DNA of 64,000 nt, from NCBI GenBank assembly GCA_026120035.1, contig JALRME010000034.1, positions 186,001 through 250,000 of the forward strand. The letters are read 5' to 3'. Every line of letters begins with the position of its first letter. Positions within the stretch are counted from its first letter, which is position 1. This document shows, in pieces, positions 24,794-34,963 of the stretch. Below the pieces are notes generated by a model. The model was given only the letters and a program-made list of their open reading frames with translations, made no database searches and was not told where the DNA came from. The translations under genes were made by a program, and so were the position numbers. The stretch comes from Coleophoma eucalyptorum (taxonomy: Eukaryota; Ascomycota; Leotiomycetes; Helotiales; Dermateaceae).

Positions 24794-25304
24794 ACTTAAC
24801 AGATTGAACTATTATCCTGTCTCTTTTTCTTTTGGCCCCTTGGCCACGACAATGAAAAGACAGTCCGAGTCTTAGCAGAATTGGCTTTCGGCTACGCTAA
24901 TGGACTTAGCGGCGTTAATTGATTCCGCTCGACTCGCTTGTGCAGATCACCGATCATCTCCGAAGCGACGAACGGAGAACCATTCCTCTAGAGATTTGGA
25001 ATCCATCCAGCTCACCCAATGATGCGGTTTTCCAATCAACACTGAAAGGCAGTATACAGGCTTCTTCGAATGTTGAGGAGTCTGCTGCCTTGTGTAAGAT
25101 TCGGTGATGTCGGAGATGACAATGGTAGATGCAATCCAATTCCCTTCTCGATTTCTTTATATCTGTAGCAAGGGTTGTATATCTTGTAGGTTCTCAACTT
25201 TCTATCCGTTGGCATTTAGTTCTCCTTCTCCTGCGGTCTTTGTATTTATAAAAGCCCCCACAAGTCACTTTCTTGATTCTATTGAAGCAAGCAACGCCGT
25301 CACC
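24794..25304. promoter_or_regulatory. Divergent promoter, regulator / monocarboxylate-type transporter
   Basis: A 511-bp divergent gap between the Zn2Cys6 gene (minus) and the MFS gene (plus). Promoter function is inferred from position only. Confidence 0.5.
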
Positions 25305-26841
25305 ATGTCTTGCCCATCAGCGCCGGACACCTCTACTCCAACTGCCGAGCTTGACTTAGAATCCAAAGCAGGTAGTTTCCCTAGCCAAAAATCTCCAGAG
25401 TGTGGCACCGACCAGAAGCCGCAACCGACCGCATATCAATTTCCCGAAGGCGGCTTGAGGGCCTGGCTGGTCGTACTTGGTTGTTGGTGTACATCGTTTG
25501 CATCATTTGGTTATGTCAACTCGTTTGGGTAAGTACTGGATGGAAAAATATCACAACTATGGCGGCTAATTGGTTGTGCCAACCTTTAGGGTCTACGAGA
25601 CGTATTATCTCCAGACTTTCCTTTCCGATCACTCTCCATCCGATGTAGCCTGGATTGGCTCCATTCAAGCCTTCGCGCAGTTTTCGGCAACTTTGATCAG
25701 TGGCCCAGTAACAGATCGATATGGAGCAATGGTATGATGTAATATCCTCATCCTTATTACAACTTCACGTTGGTTATACTTCTTCTAACGAGGCATTCCT
25801 TGCCAGGTCGTCATTTGGCCATTCTCCCTTCTACTCGTTGTCGCCATGATGCTCACTAGCCTCTGTACTGAGTTTTATCAATTCATCCTCTGCCAGGGAA
25901 TCCTTCTTGGCCTTTCCTCCGGCCTCATTTTTGCCCCAGCGCTCTCCGTTGTCGGACATTACTTCTTCAAGAAACGAGCCATGGCCATGGCCTTCGCATC
26001 GACTGGGTCTCCCGTCGGGGGTATCATCTTTCCAGTGGTTATGACGAATCTCCTTCAAAACCCCAGCGTTGGATTCGCTTGGGCTCAGCGTGTTTGTGGT
26101 TTCCTGAGTTTCTTCTTACTCGGCATAGCTGCCGTCACTATCCGTCCCACCCCTCTGAGAAGGAAAGGCAATTTCATTCTACTTGAGGCCTTCAAGAAGC
26201 CTGCCTACTCCCTCCAGGTTGCAGCCCTATTCATGGTTGTTCTCGGGATATGGACTCCCTACTTCTACCTTGCAGAGTATGGTTTGGCGCATGGAATGGC
26301 GCCTAGCCTTTCTTCTTACCTTTTCGCCTTGATTAATGCTGGCTCATTCGTGGGGCGCATGCTTGGTGGAACTCTAGCCCAGCATCTCGGCCAATTTAAT
26401 GTCATCAGCTTAGCGTGCTACGCGTCTGCTATTCTACTATTCTGCTGGCTCAAAGTCTTCACCTCTGCCGGACTGATTGTGCTATCTATTCTATTTGGAG
26501 CGACAAGTGGAATTATCATCGCTCTAATGATGTCGACTGTGGCACACTGTGCAGACCACCCAAATAAGGTATGTATGAAATCCAGCACCAGGAGATTGTC
26601 TCGATCAACTCACTCTATTTCGACTAAGGCTTACGAATCATAGATTGGTACCTATGTTGGCATGTCAACTTTTGTCGTTGGATTCGCCGGGCTAGCTGGA
26701 ACTCCAATCACGGGTGCTTTGATTAACACCTATCATGGTTATAATGAGGGCATCATATTTAGTGCTTCTGCCATCTTGACTGGCGCTTTGATTTTCACTT
26801 GCGCACGATACGCGTTCGCCAAAGACAAACTTGTCGCTTAG
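25305..26841 (+). CDS. MFS transporter, monocarboxylate porter-like
   Basis: A 441-residue major facilitator in four exons (25305-25528, 25590-25731, 25807-26568, 26644-26841), all in phase. The N-terminus carries a hydrophilic tail and then [36 protein letters not shown], which is the hallmark of the fungal monocarboxylate porter family. Other family marks are DVAWIGSIQAF, GPVTDRYGA, the GHYFFKKRAMAMAFASTGSPVGGIIFP block and LINAGSFVGRMLGG. Relatives carry monocarboxylates, riboflavin or secondary metabolites; MCH5-type proteins carry riboflavin. A short C3 acid such as 3-hydroxypropionate is a tempting cargo given the catabolic block 2.5 kb downstream, but that is speculation. Confidence 0.87.
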
Positions 26842-27755
26842 ACGGTACAAGATTTGTGAAGAAGCAGACGAATTACCGTTGCAGTATTTGACGGAGAATC
26901 TCGTCTTGTGGCTTAAAAGGGCAAGCAGCGTCGGGAACTTCCATAAATCAAGCGAGAGAACAGGCTTACGATATGGCGGCGGAAACTCTCTACTCTACGA
27001 TCTATATTTTCGTTGTATATAAACTAAAAGCATTTATAATTGTACAAACTTAGACGTATGGTTTTTGCTTGTGCAGGCAGGCAGGTTGCTATGAGAATAT
27101 TAAGGCCATGCCATTCTAAGATAAATCTCCTTGATTCATGCCGTTAAAGATTATAGGTTAGGATGCTATTCAAGAATCCAGCCCATGGGTCCGCAATATG
27201 CGCTTGAGACAAACTTAATGACCTTCCTTTCACTCTATTACTGGTCAAGTTCAAAGCTCAGTTTCCGAAAGATAGAAGTATCCCATCAATTGGAACTAAG
27301 AATGTATCTCAAAGTAGCTCACCTTATTTTCAAGGTTTTTACCTGTACGGCCGAGGTTTATGCACGGGTTATAATTCAGTTGCCGTTGACGGATACGATA
27401 TGTATAACATCATCTATAAAACTGAGATTAGACTACTACCAGGGTGGAACCAAGTAATGAAATCATAAAGCTTAGGGGAAAGGATAGCAATCGTCGAATG
27501 CAACTAACCCGTTCACGGAAAATCTCCGATATAGTCCTTACCATTCGTGTCTAATAATCACGTGTTTCTTAAATTGTATTGAAAAGCACTATGTGGCCTG
27601 ATTAGGGTGGGGTACGAGCTAGGCAGCATATGCCTACCTAAGTAGCATGGGATAAGAATGAGAAATCAGATACCAACAACCAAATCATCTCTAATACTTG
27701 CTCATTCCCTGTGCAGCTCTCCTTAAATGCGAAATTAAGCCCACTCCCACTAATT
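26842..27755. other. Intergenic region, no gene seen
   Basis: About 0.9 kb of AT-rich sequence. Only short open frames without domains occur. The last 150 bp should hold the promoter of the next gene. Confidence 0.5.
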
Positions 27756-28746
27756 ATGGATACTCTGCCCGAAACTCAAGAGCGCATTCACAATGCTATT
27801 GAAAGATACCGCCACCAGATGCTCTCATCCAACCAACGATACATAGCCGATTGCATAACTCATGTGGAAAGTCTAAAACTTTCACCACGACTGAGCCTTG
27901 CAAAATTTGGTCGCGGCCTGCACATGGCCAGAGGTAGCAAATGGTTTCAAAAGCTCCAGCAGTTGCCTTCGCCCGAGGCACTTATAAGTGGGGAAGAAGA
28001 TATTGATATGGATGAGGCCCTTGGTGATCTTCACTACCACCCATTTACGGGCATATGGCCCGCAGCGGAAGAAGAACTACAACAAGAGTGCATTGAGGAA
28101 CTCACGAAGCGGGTCAATAGTGCCTTGGATCCTAACGGAGAGGTCACTCTTGTGGAACTCCCCCTGGAGTTTATTGCCATGCTCAAGGAGACTGATCGTA
28201 TAACGAATCCTGATCTGGCAGAGAGGGGGGATGCTGGTTTCAGAGGTACTTCAAGCTGGAAGGATCCAGATAACTGTAAGGCCCTTTTCGCCTCGAGAAT
28301 CGTTGAAGCAATTATCACGTAGAGAGGGCGGATTTCTAACGAGAATAGATTTTCCCAAGCATTCAACTCTTGAGGTACTTTATGACTGGCATAGTTATGG
28401 GCTTATGAATTTGCAAATCCTTACCGCCTGGGCCCTTGACGAAGCAGCAGACTCCTTGACCCATGTCTACTCCGCTAGCTATTTTGCGTACTGTCGTCGC
28501 AAGGACAGCGAATCGGAGGAACCTTTGGTAGCGAAGGATAGAGAATGGGGATGGAGGATTATCGTCCTAAGAGATGAAGTGGGTGTTGGTCAAGGCGGTG
28601 AATTATTGTTCGGCGGCTTAGAAGAGTACCTGGACTGGATAAGTCGCTGGTATGATCGCGATGGACTGGACTGCAAAGTTATGGCTGCTAAGCAGTTGGA
28701 TCATCCCAACTATTTTCAAGGAGCTGACAGCTCCTCGTATAAATGA
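27756..28746 (+). CDS. Hypothetical fungal protein (305 aa)
   Basis: I do not recognise the family. Two exons, 27756-28275 and 28349-28746, join across a 73-nt intron (GTAAGG donor, CTAAC branch site, TAG acceptor). Without the splice a stop would follow at about 28321. The product is acidic and soluble with no membrane segment or signal peptide. Visible features are an N-terminal helical region (ETQERIHNAIERYRHQML), an acidic stretch EEDIDMDEAL, and a C-terminal tail with EWGWRIIVLRDE..GELLFGGLEEYLDWISRW. That tail faintly recalls fungal SMI1/KNR4-like proteins, a weak similarity that I do not rely on. Confidence 0.65.
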
Positions 28747-29392
28747 CAGACAAAACCGAATCAAGCCCAGATCCCGTTTGTTAAATAGTGTTAAGGCGAA
28801 AAGGGAACATTCACCAAGACAAGAATTCAACGTGCTCCTTCCCCTTCACCTTCTTTTCACCTTGCGGTTATGTAGAAACAACCTGCAACAATTAGGCGAC
28901 CCGTCGGGCTGAAGGAACCACCTTCCAACGACAGAGTACGCTCTCGGGGCTTTGAGTTGTTACTACTCTTATTTTCCCATACAAACTTCTTATGTTTACC
29001 GTATAAACTCCACCCAAGAAAGGAATGTGGCATAAAAACAACGTCGTAACATGATCTGTAGTTAAGCGAGCACACGGCCAAGTCTCCTACAGTAGCTTGC
29101 AGGGTACGGCTATGACAGGCATTCACTAACCATCCAATTACCCTCGTGAATTCCATTTAGATCCCTATCTTATCATGTCTCCGCATTTCACAATTTTCGA
29201 AATCCGCCCACTCTAGAGCAGAGCTACTAAATGCCCCCTTCCTTTGGTATTTCTCAATTCATCCCCCCCCTCCTGATTAACCCTAACATCGAGCCTCCAC
29301 TGTTCTATATCTACACGTGATTATCGCCGCTTCAGATCTGTTGCGACCATTCTCTCGACCATTAATTGTTAGGTTACGCGCATGTGAACGAC
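28747..29392. other. Intergenic region, no gene seen
   Basis: 646 bp upstream of the semialdehyde dehydrogenase gene. A C-rich run (eight C) lies at about 29264. No coding signal was found. Confidence 0.5.
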
Positions 29393-31744
29393 ATGGAGGC
29401 AACCATAGAGGAACCATCAAGCAACATGGATTTTGGTACAGACACTGGTTTCAATATCGATGACTTCCGACAATTCATGCTTTCTTTAGAGGAAGATGCC
29501 AATCTGCATGGAGACCTCAGTAATATACCATCCCAGCCAACCAACCTTCCTACCCCTTCCACAACGAACAGCGAAGTACCTCCTGTGCGTCAAATCAAAC
29601 GCAGACGCCCCAGAACTGTGAAGCCACGAAAACTCTCCCCAACCAGGAAATTACCTCGTTCCAAATCCACTGGTGTAATTGTTAGTCATCCCACCCATGC
29701 TTAATTGCTCCAACTACGGATAGTGATGCGAATTTTGCAGACGAAGGAGTAATTCCATGACTTACAGCTTCTTATCGCAGGAAAGTAAAACTCATTTGAT
29801 CTCACGGTGACAAAGCCTTTGACTCTTTTACAGAACAATACCTTTCCGGCCGAGTCTGACGCTGTCCAACACAAGAGCGTGGCCTCTCAAGTTGCTATCG
29901 CCGTCGATCCTCACACAGCTGAACCCGGCATCGCTTCATCTCCAGCACCAAGTGTTGCTATATCACAATGTTCAAGCCAGCCCAAGAACTTCCCACCGCC
30001 TTCTGTGACATATAATTTTATCAACAATGAACTCACCCTCTCCAAGTCCAGGCATTGGACTATGGTTCAAGATCCTGTATAACGTCTCCCATAATATTAA
30101 ATATCTGGTCTAACCGTCAATAGGCAACAAGAAGGCTTCTCACACGTGTCCCAGATTCGACATACGCCGAAATTCAGGCTGCTGTCACATGCGCCCAAAC
30201 AGCATATGAGTCTTGGAGGCAAGTCTCATCTTCTCTACGACGGTCGGCTATGCTACGCCTGCTTGAAATAGTGCGGCAGAATTCGCACAAACTTGTATGT
30301 CGTCAATCACGCATGCAATTGCCATTTCTAACAACGAAATAGGCGGTATCTATCTGTACAGAGGCCGGAAAGACAATGAGCGATGCTACCACAGAGGTTT
30401 TGAAAGCCATTGGCATAATTGAGTCAGCTTGTACAATTCCAAATGAAGCACTAGGATGTCATTTTGTGCATGATTCCACCGAGATGCACACTATCACAGA
30501 ACCTCTGGTGCGTCTTTGTCGAGGCTTGATAGTTCTTTGCTAATTGTGTAACAGGGCGTTTGTTTATCGGTAACGCCATTCAATTTTCCGCTAATGGTCC
30601 CTTTGTGGTCTATTCCTTTTGCAATAGTAACAGGCAATACGGTTATACTCAAGCCTTCCGAATTTTGCCCGTCCGTTGCCATGCTTCTCGCAGAATGCTT
30701 TCTCAAGGCTGAGTTTCCTCCCGGAGTCATGAACATCGTTCATGGTGGCCCGAATACAACTGATCAGCTCCTTGCACAACCTCCTATTCAAGCTGTGTCT
30801 TTTGTGGGATCAGATATTGCAGCTGAAAGGGTATATCAGCATTCCATCGCTACTCGGAAGAGGATTCAAACCGATTGTGGCAGCAAGAATCACGGTGTCG
30901 TGTTACATGATGCGACAAAAGAACAAACATTATACGCGATTGCAGGCAGCGCCTTTGGTGCTGCAGGCCAGAGATGCATGGCACTCAGTGTTGTTATACT
31001 GGTTGGAGAGACAGCGTCGTGGCTTGACGATCTGGTTACGATCGCTTCTTCCCTTACGGTCAGCTGCGGGTCAGTTCCCGGTGTAGATATCGGGCCTTTG
31101 ATCACTCCGGCGGCGAAAGAACGAGTTGAGTGCATGATCCAGAGTGCAGTGGAAGAGGGTGCGACACTGCTCCTAGATGGCCGCAATGTGTCTGTTCCTG
31201 ATTATCCCAATGGAAATTTCGTTGGCCCGACTATTCTTTCCAACGTACAGCCGTACATGGAGTGTTATCAAATGGAAATATTTGGTCCGGTGCTGTCATG
31301 CCTGACGGTTGAAACTATGGAAGAGGCAATTGATATCATAAACAATAATAGATGTATGCTCCATGCCCCCTGGAATGACCATTAAGGTAGCTGATCACTA
31401 GTTAAGATGGGAATGGGTGTTCCATTTTTACGACAGATCCGGTCGCAGCTCAAATATTTCAACGCAAAGTGAACGTTGGTCAAATTGGGGTGAACGTTCC
31501 CATCCTTGGTAAGCTAGTTATATATTAAACAAAGGAATAAAAGCTGACACTCATTTCTAGGCTCACCCGGCCCTCTTCCTCGGACAAGTAACAAGGATTC
31601 CTTTATGGGTGGTATGTACCTGATATTAATATTTACAATCCATCCATTTTTTCGCTAACAACACCAGATTCAAGCAGTCGAAATCCCTGGCAATTCTTCA
31701 CAATGACGAAGACTATTACATCACTGTGGCGCCGACCATGGTAA
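29393..31744 (+). CDS. Malonate/methylmalonate-semialdehyde dehydrogenase-like (ALDH6 family) with N-terminal extension
   Basis: Aldehyde dehydrogenase of the ALDH6 type. Family members oxidise malonate or methylmalonate semialdehyde to acetyl- or propionyl-CoA plus CO2, usually in mitochondria. Exons 29393-29680, 29834-30076, 30124-30294, 30343-30507, 30555-31353, 31407-31508, 31561-31611 and 31668-31744 give 631 residues in one frame. ALDH6 marks include [12 protein letters not shown] with nucleophile C430, SKNHGVV (Asn where other ALDHs have the general-base Glu), [15 protein letters not shown] [14 protein letters not shown], and [14 protein letters not shown] restored across a splice. The first 170 or so residues precede the domain and are low-complexity, acidic then strongly basic ([12 protein letters not shown]). 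The neighbouring URC1 and UPRT suggest a role on the C3 product of uracil breakdown. Confidence 0.82.
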
Positions 31745-31878
31745 ATTAGGAGTTAAGGACTACATGGGACGAGAATTAAAAAGAACTGGTACGTAAACAT
31801 TGTTTGGATGGTTATAGCTATTGCAGCGCGGATATAGATGTGCATATCAACATGTTTGTATTAAATTAAGGTGCTTCA

Positions 31879-32552
31879 TCATGATAGTGCTGTCCCAAAC
31901 AACCGATCGCCAATATCCCCAACTCCCGGCGAGATATATCCATGACTGTCTAAAGTATCGTCTAATGCTCCTACATAAAACTTTGTTCTCTCTGGCCAAC
32001 TTTCTGTTGCACGTTCTAGCCCACACTTCGTAGCTAAAATTGCCAAAAAAGATATTTCCTCTACTCCCCAGTCTCTGAGAAGACAAAGTTAGACAGGATA
32101 GTTAGAACAGAGTTAAAACAATCTTACTTTAAAATTGACACAGCGGCAGCCGCTGTTCCGCCCGTGGCAATCAATGGATCTACCACAAATGCGTGTTTTA
32201 TTCTTGCATCTTTCAACGGTAACTTATTGTAATACTCGACCGGCTGTAAGGTCTCCTTCTCTCTGAACAAACCTAAGTGATAAACAGGAACAGAAACCTC
32301 TGCTGGAAGCAGTCTGAGGAAAGCATCTGACATGGCAAGGCCAGAACGAAGGATGACAATCAGCGCGATCTGCTCGCTGCTTGATGTAAGAGACTTTGCA
32401 TTAGGCGTATTATCAAGTGCATCCTTGGTCAATATTTCCGTCATTTCAGCCACCAGAAGGCGGACTGCCGATGAAGGGAGCGTAACATCCCTTAATTGTG
32501 CGAGTTTTGATTGGAAAGCCGAGGAAGCTAGATATTGTACATTGAGCGACAT
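31879..32552 (-). CDS. Uracil phosphoribosyltransferase (Upp-like type)
   Basis: Converts uracil plus PRPP to UMP. Exons 32552-32128 and 32074-31879 encode 206 residues; the 53-nt intron leaves phase intact (ILK|DWGVEE). Family marks are ILRSGLAMSDAFLRLLP, the LGLFREKETLQPVEYYNKLP block, the PRPP loop VVDPLIATGGTA, and the C-terminal uracil-binding GYISPGVGDIGDRLFGT. These agree best with bacterial-type Upp enzymes. The start is taken at MSLNVQYL. A further in-frame ATG at 32666 lies inside the transposon end and would add 38 residues. It is divergent from URC1, with a transposon between the two. The Urc6-type role in uracil breakdown is an inference from context. Confidence 0.88.
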
Positions 32553-32636
32553 GGCTGGACTGAAGAGGTTTTGGAGGAACTGCAATCTGGCTGGACCCCA
32601 GCGACGTTGTTGCAGCAGGAATATACGAATCTCATA

Positions 32637-32684
32637 ACGTATATGATAAGCGAGTGTACCATACAAGCGAGTGTACCACTTTCT
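32637..32684 (+). repeat. Left terminal inverted repeat of Fot1-like element
   Basis: 48 bp beginning ACGTATATGATAAGCG, matching exactly the reverse complement of 34447-34494. It contains AAGCGAGTGTACCA twice in direct orientation, 17 bp apart, which are likely transposase binding sites. Confidence 0.93.
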
Positions 32685-32734
32685 AGCATAACACGCTACT
32701 TTTACTTTAATAGACTATAATTCTACAACGAAAC

Positions 32735-34404
32735 ATGATAGAGCTTTCATATGAAAGCAGAGTTAACCTTGTACTCGAAATACTTCGTACGACCCCGAAA
32801 ATAAGCCTTAGGGCTATAGCAAAGACCTATAATATCTCGTATGTTACTATCCTACGGCGACGCGCCGGAATTCTTCTACGACGTGATTCTCCACCAAACT
32901 CGAAGAAACTTACAATACTCGAAGAAGAAGCTATTCTACGTTATATAATTGAACTAGCGACGCGATTATTTCCTCCTCGATTAAGTAGTGTTGAAGATAT
33001 AGCAAATCAACTCCTACGTGTACGCGACGCGCCTCCAGTTGGCAAGCGCTAGGCCTATAACTTTGTATAGCGCCAGCTAGAGCTTCGTATACGCTTTACT
33101 CGAAAATACGACTACCAGAGAGCCTTATACGAAGATCCGAAGGTTATTGAAGTATGGTTTACGCTCGTACGGAATACAAAAGCCAAGTACGGGATCGTAG
33201 ACGAGGATATATATAACTTTAACGAAACGGGATTTATAATAGATATAATATTCCCTGGAATGGTAGTTATAACTACAGAAGGTTGTGGTAGGACTAAATT
33301 AGCCCAGCCTAGGAATAGAGAATAGGCTATAGTAATATAGGGAGTTTCTACGATAGGGTGGGCTCTTCCACCTTTTATTATTCTAGTAGCCTAGTACCAC
33401 CTATAGAACTAGTACGAAGAATGCGACCTACCAGCTACTTAGGCTCTTGCAACTATAGATAATGGCTGGACTACCAATCCTATAGGCCTGGATTGGATTA
33501 AGTATTTCAATAAGCATACATAGGGTCGTACGAAAGGTAGATATCGTCTACTAGTCCTGGATGGCCATAAGAGCTACCATTCTACGAATTTTGAGCTTTA
33601 CTGCTAGGAGCATGATATTATTACCCTCTATATGCCTCCGTATTCTTCCCACCTTCTATAGCTACTAGACGTAGGCTGTTTTGGGCCTCTGAAGCAAGCA
33701 TATGGTCGACAGATAGAGGACTTGATGCGAGTATATGTTAACCATATTAGTAAGCTTGAATTCCTCTATGGATTCCGGGCTGCTTTCTTCAAAGCCATAA
33801 CCGAAAAAAACATCCAGGGAGGCTTTGCTGGAGCTGGCCTGGTACCGTACGACCTAGAGAGAGTTTTATCCAAGCTAGACGTACAGCTACGGACCCCGAT
33901 ACCACCCCTAGCTGTAGCTATAGGTAATACCTAGGTTACAAGAACACCCTAGAATCCAATTGAAGCTGACTCTTAGACTGGTCTTATTAAGACACGGATT
34001 TCAAATCACCAGAATAGCTTACCAACACCAATTTTGGATGCTATAGACCAGTTTTCAAAGGGGGCAAAGGCAATAATGCACGAAGTAGCCCTTCTTCGAG
34101 CCGAGAACTCTACGCTACGAAGGGCAAATGAAGCCCTTAGTAAACGTCGACGGACTAAAAAAACTAGGCTACAGCATGGAGGAACCCTTACAGTAGAAGA
34201 AGGTCAGGCGTTAGCTAACCAGAAGGCTATAAATGATTAGGTAACCCAAGAAGTTCGTCAGGGTAGAAGAACTAAAAGTGGGGCTCGTACAAAGACCAGG
34301 TGCTGTAGGGTATATGGAAAGCCTGGTCATAATGCCCGTACGTGTCGAGAAGCTAGTTCATCATTAGATTTAGTGATTTCAGATACTATAGTAGTTGATT
34401 CATA
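32735..34404 (+). pseudogene. Degraded Fot1/Pogo transposase
   Basis: The reading frame from ATG 32735 keeps one register through the element but carries about 18 in-frame stops, all TAG. Intact pieces show the N-terminal helix-turn-helix (LRAIAKTYNISYVTILRRR), the CENP-B-type region, and DDE parts: NFNETGF (usual NFDETGF, Asp to Asn), VLDGHKSYHS, and DVGCFGPLKQAYGRQIEDLM. A basic coiled coil and a zinc-knuckle remnant GKPGHNARTC follow, with one cysteine changed to tyrosine. Stops replace expected Gln or Trp codons, as RIP would produce. The element cannot encode an active enzyme. Confidence 0.9.
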
Positions 34405-34446
34405 GGGTTGGTATAGTAGATTTAGTAATTTCATATAGGGTAGTTA

Positions 34447-34494
34447 AGAAAGTGGTACACTCGCTTGTATGGTACACTCGCTTATCATATACGT
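34447..34494 (-). repeat. Right terminal inverted repeat of Fot1-like element
   Basis: Exact inverted copy of 32637-32684, followed by TA at 34495-34496. The perfect match of the two ends contrasts with the heavy mutation of the coding part. Confidence 0.93.
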
Positions 34495-34963
34495 TATAGA
34501 AATTATCGAATGCAGCTCTAAAATGTCTTGCCAGCCTATCAAATACAGAGGATAGATTTATGCCAGTAGTTGACTAAATTGTTGTAGTCTATACCAGGCG
34601 CAGGGGCAGGAAAGATGGGGGTAAGGAAAGTGGTGGAACGAAGTTCATGCCTATATAGTTAGGCATCGCTTCGTCGTTTCTAGCAAAATCTCCCGATAAG
34701 ATCTTAGCGATATTATTATAGTTAGTTCTGGCTGCAGTACCCCTCTCGATCTTATCGAAGGTTCACTTGTATTCCAAATTACCAATACCTCCAAGATCCG
34801 TCTTTCGAAGAAGTACCTCGGATATACCATGACAGTGAGTTACAGTCTGTCAGGCTGCCTATAATTTCACGGCCACGAACACGAAGGCGTAATAGCGAGC
34901 CTTCCTTGCCTAATCCACTCTCATTGCCTTGAACCTTGTCTCCTACCTGTGAGCGATTATAAG
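34495..34963. promoter_or_regulatory. URC1-side promoter remnant
   Basis: 469 bp between the transposon end and the URC1 start. With the 84 bp left on the other side of the element, it would make a divergent promoter of about 550 bp before insertion. No operator was recognised. Confidence 0.5.

Larger units (their letters stand above)
32637..34494 (+). mobile_element. Fot1/Pogo (Tc1-mariner superfamily) DNA transposon, RIP-inactivated
   Basis: A 1858-bp element flanked by TA target duplications (32635-32636 and 34495-34496) with perfect 48-bp terminal inverted repeats. Inside is one degraded transposase of the Fot1/Pogo DDE type. The length is typical for Fot1-like elements. All damage is compatible with C-to-T mutation on either strand. 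It lies in the intergenic space between the divergent UPRT and URC1 genes and interrupts neither coding region. Confidence 0.93.

Noticed and set aside
28231..28420. Frameshift in the hypothetical gene at 27756-28746
   Set aside because: A 73-nt intron with GTAAGG donor, CTAAC branch site and TAG acceptor explains the frame change.
32735..34240. Short open frames (32735-33052, 33722-33934, 34034-34240) that look like separate genes
   Set aside because: They are intact pieces of one degraded Fot1/Pogo transposase between matching inverted repeats.
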